64,000 bases of DNA, from assembly GCA_001643675.2 (NCBI GenBank), contig LSRY02000007.1:501001-565000 (forward strand), written 5' to 3'. This stretch comes from Monocercomonoides exilis. Lineage: Eukaryota; Preaxostyla; Oxymonadida; Polymastigidae. Both the position numbers and the translations under genes were made by a program. Shown piece by piece: positions 13,774-30,351 of this stretch. The notes under the pieces were generated by a model. The model did no database searches, had not been told where the DNA came from, and saw only the letters and a program-made list of their open reading frames with translations. The stretch's first letter is position 1; every line of letters begins with the position of its first letter.

Positions 13774-14951
13774 GAAAAATATCAGTTGAAAACTCAAAGA
13801 TATCATCCCTTTTATCGTCTCGCCGTGTTTTTACCATTGTGGGCGGGGGAAACAAAGATACGAAAACAACTGATCGACCAGCACCAATGGGAATGCCCAT
13901 GCCACCGCGACCCTGTTACAACGGATGTCATAATAATAGGCGCTGCTTCTTCGAAACTAGAATCAACATCTTACAGAAAAACAATTCCCAATTCAGTTTT
14001 AATAGAGAACAGGTTGAAAGTACCAACAAAGTATTTTCATAAATGCCCAAAAAGTTTTGCTGAAAAAGATAAATCACCTTTAAATTGCGATATTGAAGAG
14101 TATGAATACGGAGAAAGTTTCGTTCATTTGAGTCTTCCAAAGCGAATCATTATCAGCAATTTGTTTGCTCATTTAATAAATATCTCAATTATCTTATTTT
14201 ATCCTTAATTTAAATATTTCACACAAGGGATTTTGATTTGATTGTCAATAGCTCTGATATGGCGCTATTTTCAAAGTGCTTTATGAGCACAACTTCATCC
14301 ATGTTCATTCAAAGCATATTTCAGGCAGTTGTCCCTTTCCATCTATTTTCTTTCACATTGTTTGTACATCATTTACGTTTATCTGTGAACGTTTTTGTAA
14401 TAACTTTGCTTAGAGGAGCGATTCAGTTGATGACATTACCAAATGCAGGTGGACATAGCGAAAGATCGGAAGCACTTTCATTTGAAGTGCTTCATCGAAT
14501 ACTCGGATGCGAATTGTGCAAAGCTGAGATGGAGATAAAGTACCTCAGCCCAAATTGGAAGAAAACTGACTATCTTATACAACTCCGCTCGCACAAGGTG
14601 GCAGTATCTGTAACAAGAGCTGTTGGTTTGGCTATTTTAAAATAACGATGTATTTTAAATAAGATTTATTCCATTGTTAAAAATGTTACGTAAGGCTATC
14701 CCAATCCACAATTTTTTGATGAGTCTGCGGCGGTGGAGCTATTGAAGAAAAAATTAAGCGGCATATGCATTTCGTCACTTGGAGTTGTTGACGAAGATAA
14801 ATGGGAAAGACAAATTTTGCACATTTTCACACAAACTCCGCAAGCAGCAACTTATTTGAAGTTTGCTTATCATTCATTACCTCCAATTTTGAGAGGAAAC
14901 ACAATTGTGATTTGCACTGTTGCGGGCAATCATAAATGGATTTTCTCTTAG
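13774..14951 (+). CDS. Conserved-looking protein of unknown function (spliced)
   Basis: Three exons fit in phase: about 13774-14162, 14252-14625, 14695-14951 (TAG). A further small intron near 14378-14426 is possible. The best-preserved part is the C-terminal half: GGHSERSEALSFEVLHR, KAEMEIKYLSPNWKKTDYLI, VAVSVTRAVG, then a helical segment and KWERQILHIFTQTP and LRGNTIVICTVAG. The E-x-E/TDY/VSVTRA pattern resembles a compact nuclease-like fold (an acidic strand, then a D-containing strand), and I believe similar sequences occur widely in eukaryotes, but I cannot name the family. The 5' end is unclear. Two frames are open together over 13758-14042, and the chosen frame begins after a TAG acceptor at 13771-13773, so an upstream exon with the true start is likely. 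Confidence 0.55.
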
Positions 14952-15461
14952 CTGGAGTTAATTATATTGTTTGAAATATATTTCCTTTGAAATTTAAGGA
15001 AAAATATTGAAAATTTATTTTTTGATAATATTTTATGAAATTTATATCATTTTAGAAAATATTTTTTACAGTGGAATATTTAATTTGAGAATCACATACA
15101 CCTTTAATAATTTCCTTTTGCTTTTGCTTGAATTTCAATAAACAAACAAATACATATTTTGTAAATGGGATAGAATTCTTGCATTTATGAAAAATTCAAT
15201 GATTTGTTCCAAACTTTTCTGAAAGAGAATTTTAATAATTCTGACATTTTCATGGGGAAAATGTACAAATATTATACAGTTGAGAAAAATATTTGAAAGT
15301 GCTGCGTGGAACAAAATTCATAAAGTCAAAAAATTCTTATAGGATGTTATTTTTAGGGCCCATAAGATTTTTTATTGATACCAAATTATTTTGGAGATTT
15401 TTCATATAAATTTTGAAAAAGCTTTCCTAATTTTGGACATAATTCCTAAAATAAAATTTCA

Positions 15462-16168
15462 ATGGCGCAAGAATGCCCGAATTGTGGACAGTTAATTGAG
15501 TACAATTATGACATGCATGTGATATTTTGCACAAGAAATTGTATTCGTTGCCCAAAATGTTCTGATGTCATAAGAAAAGAAGTATCTGACTTTACTTTTG
15601 TGAAATAATTTAATTATTTCATTTCAAATTTAGGAATTTGATGAACACAATTTAACTGTCCATAAAGAGGTTAGAATTTGTTCTTTAATTGTCATATTTT
15701 ATTTATTGAATTTTGCACATGACTTTATTTTCACAAGATCCAATGTGAAAAATGCGGAAAATTGATTGACTCTTATTTCATGGAACAGCACGAGTTGGAG
15801 GAATGTGAAAGAAGGATTGTTGGAAAATGCCCATATTGTCAATTAGAATTAATTTCTGAAAACCAAAAACGTATGCATTTCATAAATATTACTTTTTGCA
15901 TTCAAAATCTCAAAAATATCACTTTTTCAAAGAGCACATTCAAGAATGTGGATCAAGAACTGACTTGTGCGAGATTTGCGGAGAAAGGGTCATGCTCTCA
16001 GACATGGAAGCTCATATCGAATCAAACTGCAAAGGATTTTTAACAAAGAACGTAGCAGAAAAAAGTCAAGAGGATAGAAAAACAGATGGATACAGGCCCT
16101 CTCCTGCAGAAATTCACTTGGATAATCTTCGTGCTATTTCTCATCGTATGCTGCAGTTTATACTTTAA
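15462..16168 (+). CDS. TRAF-type zinc-finger protein (XAF1/TRAFD1-like)
   Basis: Four exons join in phase: 15462-15581, 15634-15669, 15738-15870, 15933-16168 (174 residues). From the first ATG the protein carries repeated C-x2-C...H...C modules: CPNCGQLIEYNYDMHVIFC, CPKCSDVIRKEEFDEHNLTVH, CEKCGKLIDSYFMEQHELEEC, CPYCQLEL...HIQEC, CEICGERVMLSDMEAHIESNC. This tandem pattern is that of TRAF-type fingers in XAF1 and TRAFD1-like proteins, which bind zinc and act as protein-binding scaffolds. No RING or MATH domain is present, so ubiquitin-ligase activity is not supported. The short C-terminal helix (IHLDNLRAISHRMLQFIL) is unassigned. Confidence 0.8.
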
Positions 16169-16343
16169 AAAGTAATTCATACTTTTTTTGATGCTTACGC
16201 ATTTCATTTCGTGAACTTTATTTATTTATTTATTTGTCTCGTTATTTCGAATAAACGAAAATGGATGATTTTTCTATCAAAAATAATTATTATTCAAAAA
16301 TTAATGCAAACATATCTCAACAAACACAGAGGACTTTTTTGGG

Positions 16344-18703
16344 ATGGCTCCCGACGGCCACATCTATGATCCTTCAACAGGCAACACCGATGCAATTCCT
16401 CCTTCTCCTTCTGATCTTTCAGCCTCATTCATGTCGGCGCTGATGCAATCATCTCAGCCAACATATCCTGAATCTTCCTCTGATGACTCGTCGCTAATAT
16501 TTTTGTGTCCGATCTGCTGCAAAGCCAGCTACAGCAGCGCGTATCAGACTGTGAAGCACATGGAAGGCGACTGCCCGATGAAGGAGATGAGAGCAGAAAT
16601 ACAGGCGCTACAGCAAGGCAAGAAACTGCTGCCAATTTTATTCATGCTTGATGAAAAGGGGGAGCGATCAATGATCCCTCTGGAAGTCGAAGAAGTGGAA
16701 AAGTTGATCGAAGACGAAAAGCAAGAGGAAAAGATAAAGAAGTTTGGCTCTTCTTCAACCAAACCCAAAACACAGCCATCCATTTCTGATTCTACGCGAA
16801 GGCGCGAAAAAGAAAGGGAAGCTCGCCCATCTGCTTTGAAATCAGATGCTCGACTGAAAGAAGCAGAAAACCTGGAAAATTCGATGAGCATGAAGTCGAA
16901 GGCGTTGGAATGGGGCTTGTCAACAATGGCGTTGAGAGAAGGCATTGCTGCGGAAAAAATGTTTTTTGGGGATTCAGAATTAGGTGTGGCAGGCTTTTTT
17001 GGTTGCGAAAGAGAAGAAATATCGACGAAATGCGCAACACGAAAGTGCTGCTATTTTTTATTTTTATTTTTATTTTTCTTTCAAAAATATTGAAATTAAC
17101 CTTTTTTTTTGAAAACATTTGCACTTTCTATGTTACAATTCAATTTGACAACTCTTCAAAGATACGAGCAAAGGAAGCGATTCAGACCCTTTTGCTTCCT
17201 CCCTTCTCACACCGCCAAATAACCCTTCTTCACACGCACAGCAACCACCTGCACAGCAAAACCAGCCATTTCAGCCATTTCAGCCATATCCTGATGTTCC
17301 TGATTATTCTGATGGTTCACATGAGAGAAGCAGAGAGGAGCAGTTAGTTTTTAACAGCCAACGTTCAATTGATGACCAAGACAGCGCAATTGCAGAGATG
17401 TCCGGAATAGACGCGGAAGAACTACGCAGGCAAAAAGAATTGATACAGCATTATGAAAGAATGAAAAGTATGAATGATACATTTATTAGCTCTTTATTTG
17501 ACTTGTTTATTTTTGACATTCTTTATCTTTTCATTCATCTCATTGCTATTTCTTTTTGTGTTTGTTGCAGAATTGAAAGAACAGAGGCATAAGCTTATCA
17601 CATCATCATCATCATCATCATCATTGTCATCATTATCATCATCAAAAGAAAGAAATCGCTCTCATTATGAATCACAATACAAAAAAACAGATTTTGCCAG
17701 TCACAGCAAGGCTTCTATTCAACAGTCCAAAAACTTGCCTTCACATTCTCCATTTTCCTCATACCCTTCTCCCGATCCCTCAAAGCCAGCCGGCTCTTTT
17801 GCAACCGCTCCGCCTACCTTTTCATCACGCGCTTCTTCTTTCAACGCAGGTTCTCATTCATCCGCTGTCCATCCACAACCCTCCGAACCTTCTCAAATCA
17901 CCCGCAAATACGACGCTTATGCTGAACATCGCATTTCAATCAGAGAAGACAGAGAGTCTCAAGGCGCCCAATCCTCACGTGCTCCTATTTACTCCCCAAA
18001 GCAGATGATCCACTCTGTTCATCAGGCAAAATCTCCTCCAACTCGCGTGGAGTTGCCACAGCCACGCAACAATCACATAACTGGGCAAAGAAGTCACACA
18101 GATGCATATGCACCTGCAACTTCATCAACTTCTTCTTTTCCGTATTCTTCTTCTTCTTCTTCTTCTTCTTCTTTAGCTTCTTCTTCCATTTCATCCTACT
18201 TAAACATCGTAAATCATGTTTCCACAGCCAATCCTCCAGGCCAGTATCAAGCAAAGCAGCCCCAAACTCGCCTTCAACCGCCTCCGCTTCCATCATACGT
18301 AAAACCTTACTTGCCAAACCAAAGCACATCCAAAGCAGCTTCATCTGGTGCTTCTCGGTCTGTGTCACTAAACAGACCGTCCTATAATCATGGTCGCTTT
18401 GGCAATCGAAGTAGTATTGGATCATCGAGGCAATCGTCAGATATTCATTCTTCATCTTCTTCTTTCTCAACTTCTTCTTCTTCTTCTTCTTCTTCGGCAT
18501 CGAGAACAACACCAAGAAAAACTTCTTCTTCTTCTTCTTTCACTTCCTCTTCCTCTTATTCTCATCCTAATTCAACTGATGACTATTTGGGAATGCGTCC
18601 AAGAACTTGTGCTTCAAAAGCTCAACAGCTTCCACAGAAAACACCATATAAAAGCTTGTCATCTTATGGCTTGACAAATAAGCCAAGGAAAGAATGGAGA
18701 TAA
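16344..18703 (+). CDS. C2HC zinc-finger protein with long Ser/Pro-rich disordered tail
   Basis: Three exons join in phase: 16344-17001, 17162-17467, 17571-18703 (698 residues). One zinc-finger motif is visible near residues 54-77: CPICCKASYSSAYQTVKHMEGDCP (C-x2-C, H, C). A charged helical segment follows (EVEEVEKLIEDEKQEEKIKK), then Gln/Pro-rich sequence and a short coiled coil (ELRRQKELIQHYERMKKLKEQRHK) that spans the exon 2/3 junction. The remainder is low-complexity Ser with several long Ser runs. The function is unknown; a scaffold or nucleic-acid-binding role is possible from the finger. ATG 16344 is the first in this frame after in-frame stops; another ATG at 16261 is in a different frame. 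Confidence 0.65.
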
Positions 18704-19140
18704 TAAATGAATGATTTCAGATTTCATTGGAAAAATAAAAATAATAGCAACGAGGAGAATTTTTGTGAATGTGAAGTTTTCTTATTCAAAAAGAAAAATT
18801 TGTATATTTTGTTATTTATTTATTTATTTTATTCCCACCTTTTGATGGATTGTTTTTTTTCTTTCACTGAACTTCTTTTGGCTGAAGTTTATTATTTAAA
18901 TCTTTTGATAATATAATCTTTTGACAATTTTGTGCTTCATCTCTTATTCACAAAAAATTTGAAAAAAAAAAAAAAACAGAATATTTTGATGAAAATTCTC
19001 ATTATTTTATTCAATTGAATGAAATACACAAATAAACGAATAAGCTTAAAAAGAAAATAAAAAGAAAATATAAAATTGAAAAATAAATACATTTCACAAT
19101 TGTTTCTCTTCTTCGTTTCATGATATTTATTTGTTACAAG
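18704..19140. other. Convergent intergenic spacer
   Basis: About 440 bases of AT-rich sequence between two convergent genes, including an A-run near 18962. It probably contains both polyadenylation regions. Nothing else is visible. Confidence 0.5.
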
Positions 19141-22100
19141 TCAAGAGTCATCCAACTCGTCCCAGCTCATCCGGAAAACCATCGACGGTTTTTGCGTTGG
19201 CGTTGATGTTGAAGCTTTGTTCTGCTGCATCTTCAGCGAAGAACCCGACGAGGACATCATCGATGAATGAATGCTGCTTTTCTTCTGTTTGGATGCCTGA
19301 GGAGTGGACAAAGGGTGGTCAGGCTGTCTGCTCATCGAAAGAGTGCCCAGTGAAAAGTGCTGGTGTGTTCCTGTCTGAGGAGTCAGCAGCTCCGATTCTG
19401 AGAGCTCAAAAAGCTGCGTCGAGCATTCGTCGAGCAGGCTGCTTCCACTTCTGTCGTTCTTCGCAGAATGCATGTTCTCTTCAAAATCTGCTGGAGAGTC
19501 GATTGTTTGAGGGGATTTGTCGTTGGCTGCTTGTTGGCTTTGTGTGATTGGCGTGCCAGTGCTCATTTGCAGCTTATCTGATTGGTATGGTAGAGTTGCA
19601 CTGTCAGGAGTCGAAGAATGGATTGGCGATGGGAAATGCTGAAGTGTGGAAGAGTGAGGAGGTGTTTCAAGAAGCAAAGAGGAAGAGAAGGAAGAAGAAG
19701 AAGAAGATTGCGGTGAAGTGTTTAGATGATCTGAGTGAGATGGCGGTGAAGTGGAAAGTATTGGTGAATAAGAATGGCGATTGGGAGAGTGTGCAGAGTG
19801 ATGTGAAGTTTGAGAGCGCAAATGCGAATGTGCACGAGAACGAGGTACATCAGCGTCTAAAGGAGGAGAAGAAGGAGAGAAAATATTTGTATCCGCTTGC
19901 GATGGAAGAGGCGGAGAGCAAAGCAGCGAGGGAATGGTGTCTGTTGAATGAAATGATTTTGAAGAGCTGAAAGAAGAAGTGATGGATGTGGCTGTTTTGC
20001 TGGATGAAGAAGACGAAGTTGAAAATGATGAGGAATTCGAAGCGATAGAAGCAGTATCATCAGAATCAGTTGACGACGATGATGTGGATGAAAAGGAAGA
20101 GTAAGTGGAAGAAGAAGAAGCAGATAACATCGATTCCTTCGAATCTGAATGCGACAAAGCGGAATCAGCTGTTGATTCACTCGAACTGCTTTCAGATTTT
20201 TTAGGGGAAGAGTGGTGCTTTGAAGAATGACGATGGCTGCGATGATGACGATGATGGCGATGCGAGTTATGGGAATGATGTGCTTTTTGAGTGGAATTTT
20301 GTTGCACATGCAACGTAGTAGAAGAAGAACGAGATTCTTCTGTTCGTTTTTGCTTTGTTGGCATTTCTGTGGAATTTTGGCGCAGCTTAGAAACGTTAGT
20401 ACGTACTTCATTGGTATTGCCTTCAATTGACGATAATTGTGAATTATTTTGCAAGGCTTCATTTTGCTCAGTGCCTTCATCTTTGAAGCTTGAACATTTT
20501 GTGGATGCCTCTTTAGACTTTGCGCTTTCATCAGTTTTATTTGATCCTTTTATCTTTTCTGCTTCAATTCCTTGTCCTTGTCCTTCCTCTTCCTCTTCCT
20601 CTTCATATTCTTCATATTCTTCGTATTCTTCCTCTTCCTCTTCCTCTTCCTTCTTTGTTTTCTGTATTTCACCTCCTTCCCCATTCATCTCTGGCTGATA
20701 TTTCTCGCTTATATTCTCAAATGACTCCATCAAAGATTTAATAACTTCCTGTTGCTGCGACTTCACAAACCCATCGCTAAGGCAAGACAGCTCAAATAGA
20801 CTCATTTCATTGTCATCTTCGGTCGAATCACTCAAACTCGTTTCCACTTTGTTCGCTGTTCCAGCTGATGGCTGGCTATCCAATCCTTTTTTGCCCTTCT
20901 TTTTTCTTCTCTCTTCCAAAATTGTTCTTTCATTGCGTTTCTTCGCTTTTTCTCGTTTTCTTTCTTGCTTCAATCTCTGCTTTTCTTCAACAACAACTTC
21001 TTCAATTTCTAGTGCTTCTTTTATCCATTCGGCTGATCCTCGTCGAGTCTTTTGCGACTCAATTTCAGCTTTCTCAGAATTTGACTTGTTTCCTTCTTTT
21101 ACTCTTTCATTTACTCTTTTTTCTTGATCCACTTGTAATGCATCTATCGGTTCAACATCTGCGAATTCCTTGTTGTTTGCTTCTGCTCTTATTTGTTCTT
21201 TAAAATAAGTTTTTTCATTATCATCACTTTGCTTTAACAATTGCCTTCTTTCTTGAATTGCCATCATCTTTTCTTTGTCATTCCTATGCAATATCTGATG
21301 TCTTACTCTGTCGTCTACTTCATTTTTTACCACTGTCTTGTTACTTCTTCCTGTTTGAACAGAAAATGGCTCAATTCGAGGACGAGGCTTTTTCTTTGGG
21401 TAGATCACTTTTGGCGATGCAGTGACGCGCGTTCGAGGAGTAGACTGGATTTTGCGAGGAGATGAAGGCGTTGATGAGGATTTTGGACGGCTGGCTGCTG
21501 AAGGAGAAGGGAAAGGAGTGGCTAAAGGAACAGATGAAGTGGATGAAGACAATGAAGATGACTGAGAAATGCTCAGACTGCGTCGATGTTTCATAACAGT
21601 TGTCTTGCTTTCATTTTGAAAATCAGCAAATTTTGAGCGTTGAAGTGGAGTGCTCCGAATAGGCAAAGCATTTGTCCTATTCGAAGGCTGCATCCTGTCC
21701 ATGTTTTGATAGCGAGAATTTATTGTGTCAGAAGCAAATGATCGGAGTGGAGTGTGTGTTGCTGCAATATGCTGCTGCAACTGTTGTTGGATTTTTGTGT
21801 TAGTTTTTACAAGTACTGGCTGAAACGGAGTTGAAAATGACTGTTGATTTACAGGTTGGCTGTTATTATGTACTCCAGAATTATAAATTGAAGATGATGC
21901 AGAGGAATAAGGAGTTGCAGAAGAAGAAAGCGGTAATGAAGCTTCATCTCTTTCAGAGGAATCCAACAATCGAGCAGAAGTTTTATATGAAATGATTTTT
22001 GGAAAACCAGATTTATTTGCAATCAAATCCATTTGCGATGGAGTGCTTTTTTCGAATGTGAATCCAATTTTTGAAGGAGTGTTTGCTGTCTGGAAAAGCA

Positions 22101-23215
22101 GTTGGCTCGAAGGAGGATAATGTGTTGGAAACAATGGAGCAGAAGCATTGCCAGGGAAGCCAGCAGCTTGAGAAGATAAAACAGAAGTTGAGGAGTACGA
22201 ACGAGGCACGAAAGTTGTGCTTGGAGCTGAATGTGGAATGAAATGACTTTGCTCCCGAGGCGTACCATCTGATCGATTTTGTCTTGTATCCATTGGATTA
22301 ACAGATGATGTGATAACTTTTGGCGATTCAAGCTGTTTCTGAAGTGAATTAGAATTAATAAACATAGGAGCAGAAAGAGGTGATGTATTAGGAGTGGAAT
22401 ATTGGGTCTGACGACGAGTCTGCGGAAGTGGTGTAATTGTCTGCTTTTCACTTTCGAACAAAGCTAATTGTTCGCTGAATGGTATCATTGCTCCAAGCCT
22501 ATTCATTTCTTGACTTTTGACAGTGTTTAGTTTGCTGCCATTTTGCATGGCATTTGCATCTTCTTTTAATTTGTTTTGATATTTGTCTTCATCTTTGATA
22601 TTTGCTGTTCTGATATTGGGATTGGACATTTGTCTTCTGTGTTGTGTAATTGAACTTATTTTTGAAGATTGTGGATGAACCACTGACTTCGAATTAGAAA
22701 ATGGCTGCTTTTGTGGTGTCACCAAACTTATATGATTGGATTGAGTTGCTCTTTCCCTTGGAGCTGAAACTGATCGAATAGGATATTTTCCCTGTGAAAG
22801 CTTCGTTTGCTTGTACTTCCTTTCCGTTCCTAATGAAGAGTTAGGCGAAGAACATTCAATGTTTTGGATTGTTTGTTGAGGTGCAGATGCATTCTCTTCG
22901 GAAATAAGAGATATAAATATGTGAGGAACGTTTAAAGAAGAAGAGTTTGAACTTTCTGAATTTCTTGAAGTTCTCAAAAATATTTCTCTATCTGGACGAG
23001 GAGCAAACTCATTAAAAGAATTTGAATTTTTTTCTATTTTCTCTTTCTGTTGCTGAATCTGCCCCCCAACAGGACTAAAAAAACAGATAAAAATAAAAAA
23101 ACAATCAAACAAACTTTTCAAATAAATCTTCGGGTTTTGGTTTCAAAATCCTTGATTTCAAGGGATGTGGCCTCGACTTCATAGGAATTTGCGAAGGAGG
23201 AGTGGGAGCAAACAT
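19141..23215 (-). CDS. Large disordered Ser/Arg/His-rich protein of unknown function
   Basis: Two exons join in phase: 23215-23115 and 23074-19141 (1344 residues). No folded domain is recognised. The order is: an N-terminal basic/Pro segment (MKSRPHPLKSRILKPKPEDLF); about 550 residues rich in Ser, Gln, Asn and Thr-Pro; a basic stretch with SP/TP sites; a charged helical region (EEVVVEEKQRLKQERKREK, then KKKGKKG); an acidic run (EEEEEEEYEEYEEYEEEEE); a His-rich run (HRHHRHHRSHRHSSKHH); then Ser-rich sequence to the stop. SP/TP sites suggest phospho-regulation, and His runs can favour nuclear-speckle localisation; both are inferences. The C-terminal tail KPSMVFRMSWDELDDS could be a short linear motif. 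An upstream exon cannot be excluded. Confidence 0.7.
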
Positions 23216-23406
23216 TGCATATGATGAAATTCTAAAAAAATGCTCTTTTCACTCAATTCGTGAAAACTTTTGAAAAAAATTTGAAAAGGAAATATGCTTT
23301 AATTAATATTAAATTTATTGAAAATTTTAATGTATACTTTTACTCACGCTATTTCAAAAATAAATTCGAAATTTAACTAGATCGAGCCCATAGCTATGTT
23401 GCGTAA

Positions 23407-26512
<3,106 letters not shown>

Positions 26513-27487
26513 GGCATTAGAATAGTCAGTGACATTTTTAAAAATCTTATTGTAATGTTTTTTTATAAAAAAAGAAATAAGTATTATTTGCGTTGTGACA
26601 ACTCACAACTGATTTTGATGACGATACTTTGAACTTATTATTTGTCATGAAAGATTTTTACATAGGCGTCGAAGCCACTTTGTCTATATTCTCTTTATTT
26701 TTTTGTCTAATTTTTGTTTAGTGAACTTACGAATATGTTCCGTCTGTTATTTTTTTGCATTTCTTGATAGTCTTCATTATTATAATGTTGTTAACAATTT
26801 TGTTATGATTTTAAGTTTTTGACTTTTCCAGCATCTTTTTGTTGATTACAATTGTTTGCGTTTGATATACATTTTGAATGATATTGTGACTTTTAAGCAG
26901 ATTTTTCAAGATATTCTTTATTTAGTTTCATATTCACTTCTAATTCTTTATTTCATCTTTTTGCAATGAAAATTTCACGAATTTACAAAAGTTGTGAACG
27001 CATTTCTTTCTTTTATATTTTTTGATTCTTAATTTACCGTTTTTCAAACGAACAATATCCGTTCAGAAAAGCAACAAAAACTAAATTCTCAGTATCATCA
27101 ACAGAATTGTGAATTGTAACAAAGTCAACCATCAGTTCCATTAGCAAAAAATTTATCGAACAATTATCTTTTATAACCATTCGCTGACAAAAACTTTATT
27201 TTTTAAATTTGATGATTGTTGCCGCAGCATCAAAAAAAATTGATTTAAGAGACCCTCATTTTCGATTTCAAATTTGTGGAATACATTCCTTTAATAAATC
27301 TGTTGGGATATTCTTTGTATGAAAATCATCTTTTGCTTTTTGGAAACAGGAAAGCTAATATGAACAAAAAATATGTGAAACTTTTGTTAAATGAAAATGT
27401 CTCCTTTGATAGCTTTTTGCTTTTTGGATCAGGAAAAAATGGTAAAGTTTTGAACAAAAAATAAACTTTTCTCCTTTGAAAATGCAA

Positions 27488-27488
<1 letters not shown>

Positions 27489-27529
<41 letters not shown>

Positions 27530-27538
27530 GATTATATT
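27489..27538. repeat. Poly(A) tract, about 50 A
   Basis: An uninterrupted run of A. It could be an expanded homopolymer or the tail of an old retroposed insertion, but no source sequence or target duplication is obvious upstream. Confidence 0.9.
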
Positions 27539-27945
27539 TCTAATGAAAAGAAATAATAAATAATAGCGCTTTCTCTTAAATAAAAATAAAAATAAATTAA
27601 TCTTTCAAAATAATTTTTTTGTCAAATATATTTGATTGAATATTTATAATTGTAAATGAAGAAATAAAGCTCCCAAATGAAGATGAGTAAATATCAAATT
27701 CTCTCTAACACATACAAAAATTGAATAGTTTGTCTAATAATGAACAGAATGGAAAAAGAAAAAAAGAAAATAATGAGTGAGCAAGTCTAAAGGTATTGCA
27801 AAGATAAATGATAAAATCTTTAAAAAAGAAATATAAAGAAAAAACGAAAAAAAAAATACTTCAAAAAAATAAAAAATGAACAAAAATTTAATGACAATTA
27901 AATTGTGCAAAAATTCAAATTAAGCTCGAGCAACAAAGAAACTAA

Positions 27946-28099
<154 letters not shown>

Positions 28100-28112
28100 G
28101 CTTTGAAAGATT

Positions 28113-30188
28113 TTAATTATCAACAACTTTTTTATAACAGCGAAGATTCAAAGCATCCAAAGCACTTTTGTTTCCTTTATCAATCCATTTCATCACCAAA
28201 ACCAAAAGGAAGCAAAGGGACGATGTGATTAATGTAGTCATAAGTGCAGAGCGATACCCCATTTCACGGATGATTGCACCAATTACAAGTGACAAAATCC
28301 CACTCACAAAAGACTAAAGAATACAAAATGAAAATAAAAGCAATTTTTCACTGTATGAAATAAAGACATATGCAAACAGAAGAGAACGAAAGCAGCGCGT
28401 TTCCAGTTGCAGCACAATGCGATGGAAGGATTATTGGAACAAACGACCAAATTAAGGATGCATAAATTGAATAAGATAATCCTCCAAATACAAGCGGGAT
28501 TACTGGCAACTATATTGAGCAAAAGAATTATTGAGTATCGAAAGAAGATAAATGGGATTCATCAATTGAATATGATTGGGAATTAAAAAATATTTGATTA
28601 AATAGTTTAAAAAACGAATTATTGAAAATTTCACTTTACTCTGTGAAAATTGAGCATGAAAAAAAAGACGTAAACTTATCAGCATACCACATTTGACAAT
28701 GCAAGAAACGAAATGAAAGCACAAAGAAAGATTGCAGAAAGCAAAAGGAGCGTCAATCTGCACCCGAAATAATCCGCTACTGCACCGGATATCGAGCAGC
28801 CAACAAGAGAGACTAAATAAATGATTGAAGAATATAGCCCCGCGGTGAATGAAGAGACGTCGAACTCTTGTTCAGCAGATGGATATTGAAGATTAAGAAA
28901 AGTTGCAATCATGTTTTTTATGCCGGAAAGTGAATATTAATGGCAAATATAATGAATGAAGAATAAAAGAAATTTTTCATTTATTTAAATGAAATTGAGC
29001 AATCAAACAAATTAGTCATTATTAACTATATTTTTCATACCAGTTTTCAAGAAGTCGACAATCACTGCAACGACACAATTAACAGTAGAGTAGCAAAATG
29101 GAGTAACAAAAACAAGCAACCAAAATTGGATCTACAGAAATGAAAATTTGGAATTGCACGTTTTGAATTTTTTATGTAAATCAAAATTTTTGATAAAACA
29201 AAAAATTTGGATTAATTCATACTGGAAATTGCAGCAAATCTTTAAGCCTCATCTTGTTTTCTGCAGATGCTCTGTTTGTCTTTCCAGAGGAATTCACTTT
29301 TATTCCCTCAGCTTTTTTTTCCACACAAAAATAGAATATTGAAGCAACAACGCTTACACCACATATAATAAAACCTCAAAAAAAAATTGGAAAATAAAAA
29401 CTAATATGTAATCATACATCTGCATAAATAAAACAAACTAATCATTAGCATCATCTTATAACCCAATAAGCTTGCTAAAAACGGAGAGAAAAAAAGGTTT
29501 AAAACGCTTCCAACCCGAGAAAAGCTCATTCCAAATCCAAATGCAAGAGACATTTCTTTTGTGCCTTCAAAGAAAAATTGGGTCGCGCAATTGCGTGCAG
29601 TTATGCAATTGCAAAGGCCTGAACCAGAAAAAATTCGTCCCTTTTTGAATTTTATAACATTTCTTTATTAAATAAAGACAAACAATTATTATTAACCAAT
29701 AATTTCTTATCATGCTTCCCATCCATACCAACCCGGCTCCAAAAAAAGATGTCAAAGAAAAAAGAATCCCACCAGTTCGAGTTGTTATTCTACTCAAAAG
29801 TGGACCACCTAAAAGTGACTTTAAAAACAAACAAATATCAATTCGCTCCATATATGCTAGAAAAAGCACACAAATATACAGTATGACCAATTGTAAGCAG
29901 TATGTAGTCCCAAAAAATACACTTCTAAAAAGAAATACATTGAAAAGCTTCAACCAATACTTCTGAAGAAAATACCGTCAATTCCAACATCAACCATCAG
30001 TTGAGACTGTAACGGTGAAAGAATATCCATAGAAAAATATCTGGCCAATTTATACAGTGGTAATATTTGTGAATAAATAAAAATCATAACGATATAGCTA
30101 AATTAATTAATTGTCAGAAATACCCTCCAAAGCTAGTGATGCAAAACAAAATTACAGCGACCCATCTATGCAAGCAAGATATGCTCAT
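28113..30188 (-). CDS. MFSD1-like major facilitator transporter
   Basis: A multi-exon membrane transporter. The first exon (ATG 30188, MSISCLHRWVAVILF) runs to SFGG and splices near 30027 to YFSMDILSPLQSQLMVDVG. The resulting FGGYFSMDILSPLQSQL matches the first-helix signature of the MFSD1 family (FGSYF-x2-D-x4-LQ). Further family motifs follow: LLGGPLLSRITTRTGGILF (29.8 kb), GRIFSGSGLCN and SFSRVGSVLNLFFSPFLASL (29.46-29.64 kb), and the second half with FTAGLYSSIIYLVSLVGCSISGAVADYFG (28.84 kb). It ends with GILSLVIGAIIREMGYRSAL and a cytosolic tail (stop 28113-28115). MFSD1 proteins are lysosomal transporters; a role in the endolysosomal membrane is inferred. Exons are short and at least eight are needed; not all junctions were fixed. 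Confidence 0.82.
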
Positions 30189-30351
30189 ATTACAAACTGT
30201 TAGCCTCAAATTGGACTTGAAAATAACATTTCATTAATCTCCCTTTATTTATTCCTTAATGAACTGATCGAAAATATCTTTGTTTTCAAATAAATAGATA
30301 TTAATTAAAAAGAGAAGGTTTTATTGAAGGTTTATCGAACATTTTAGTAGG

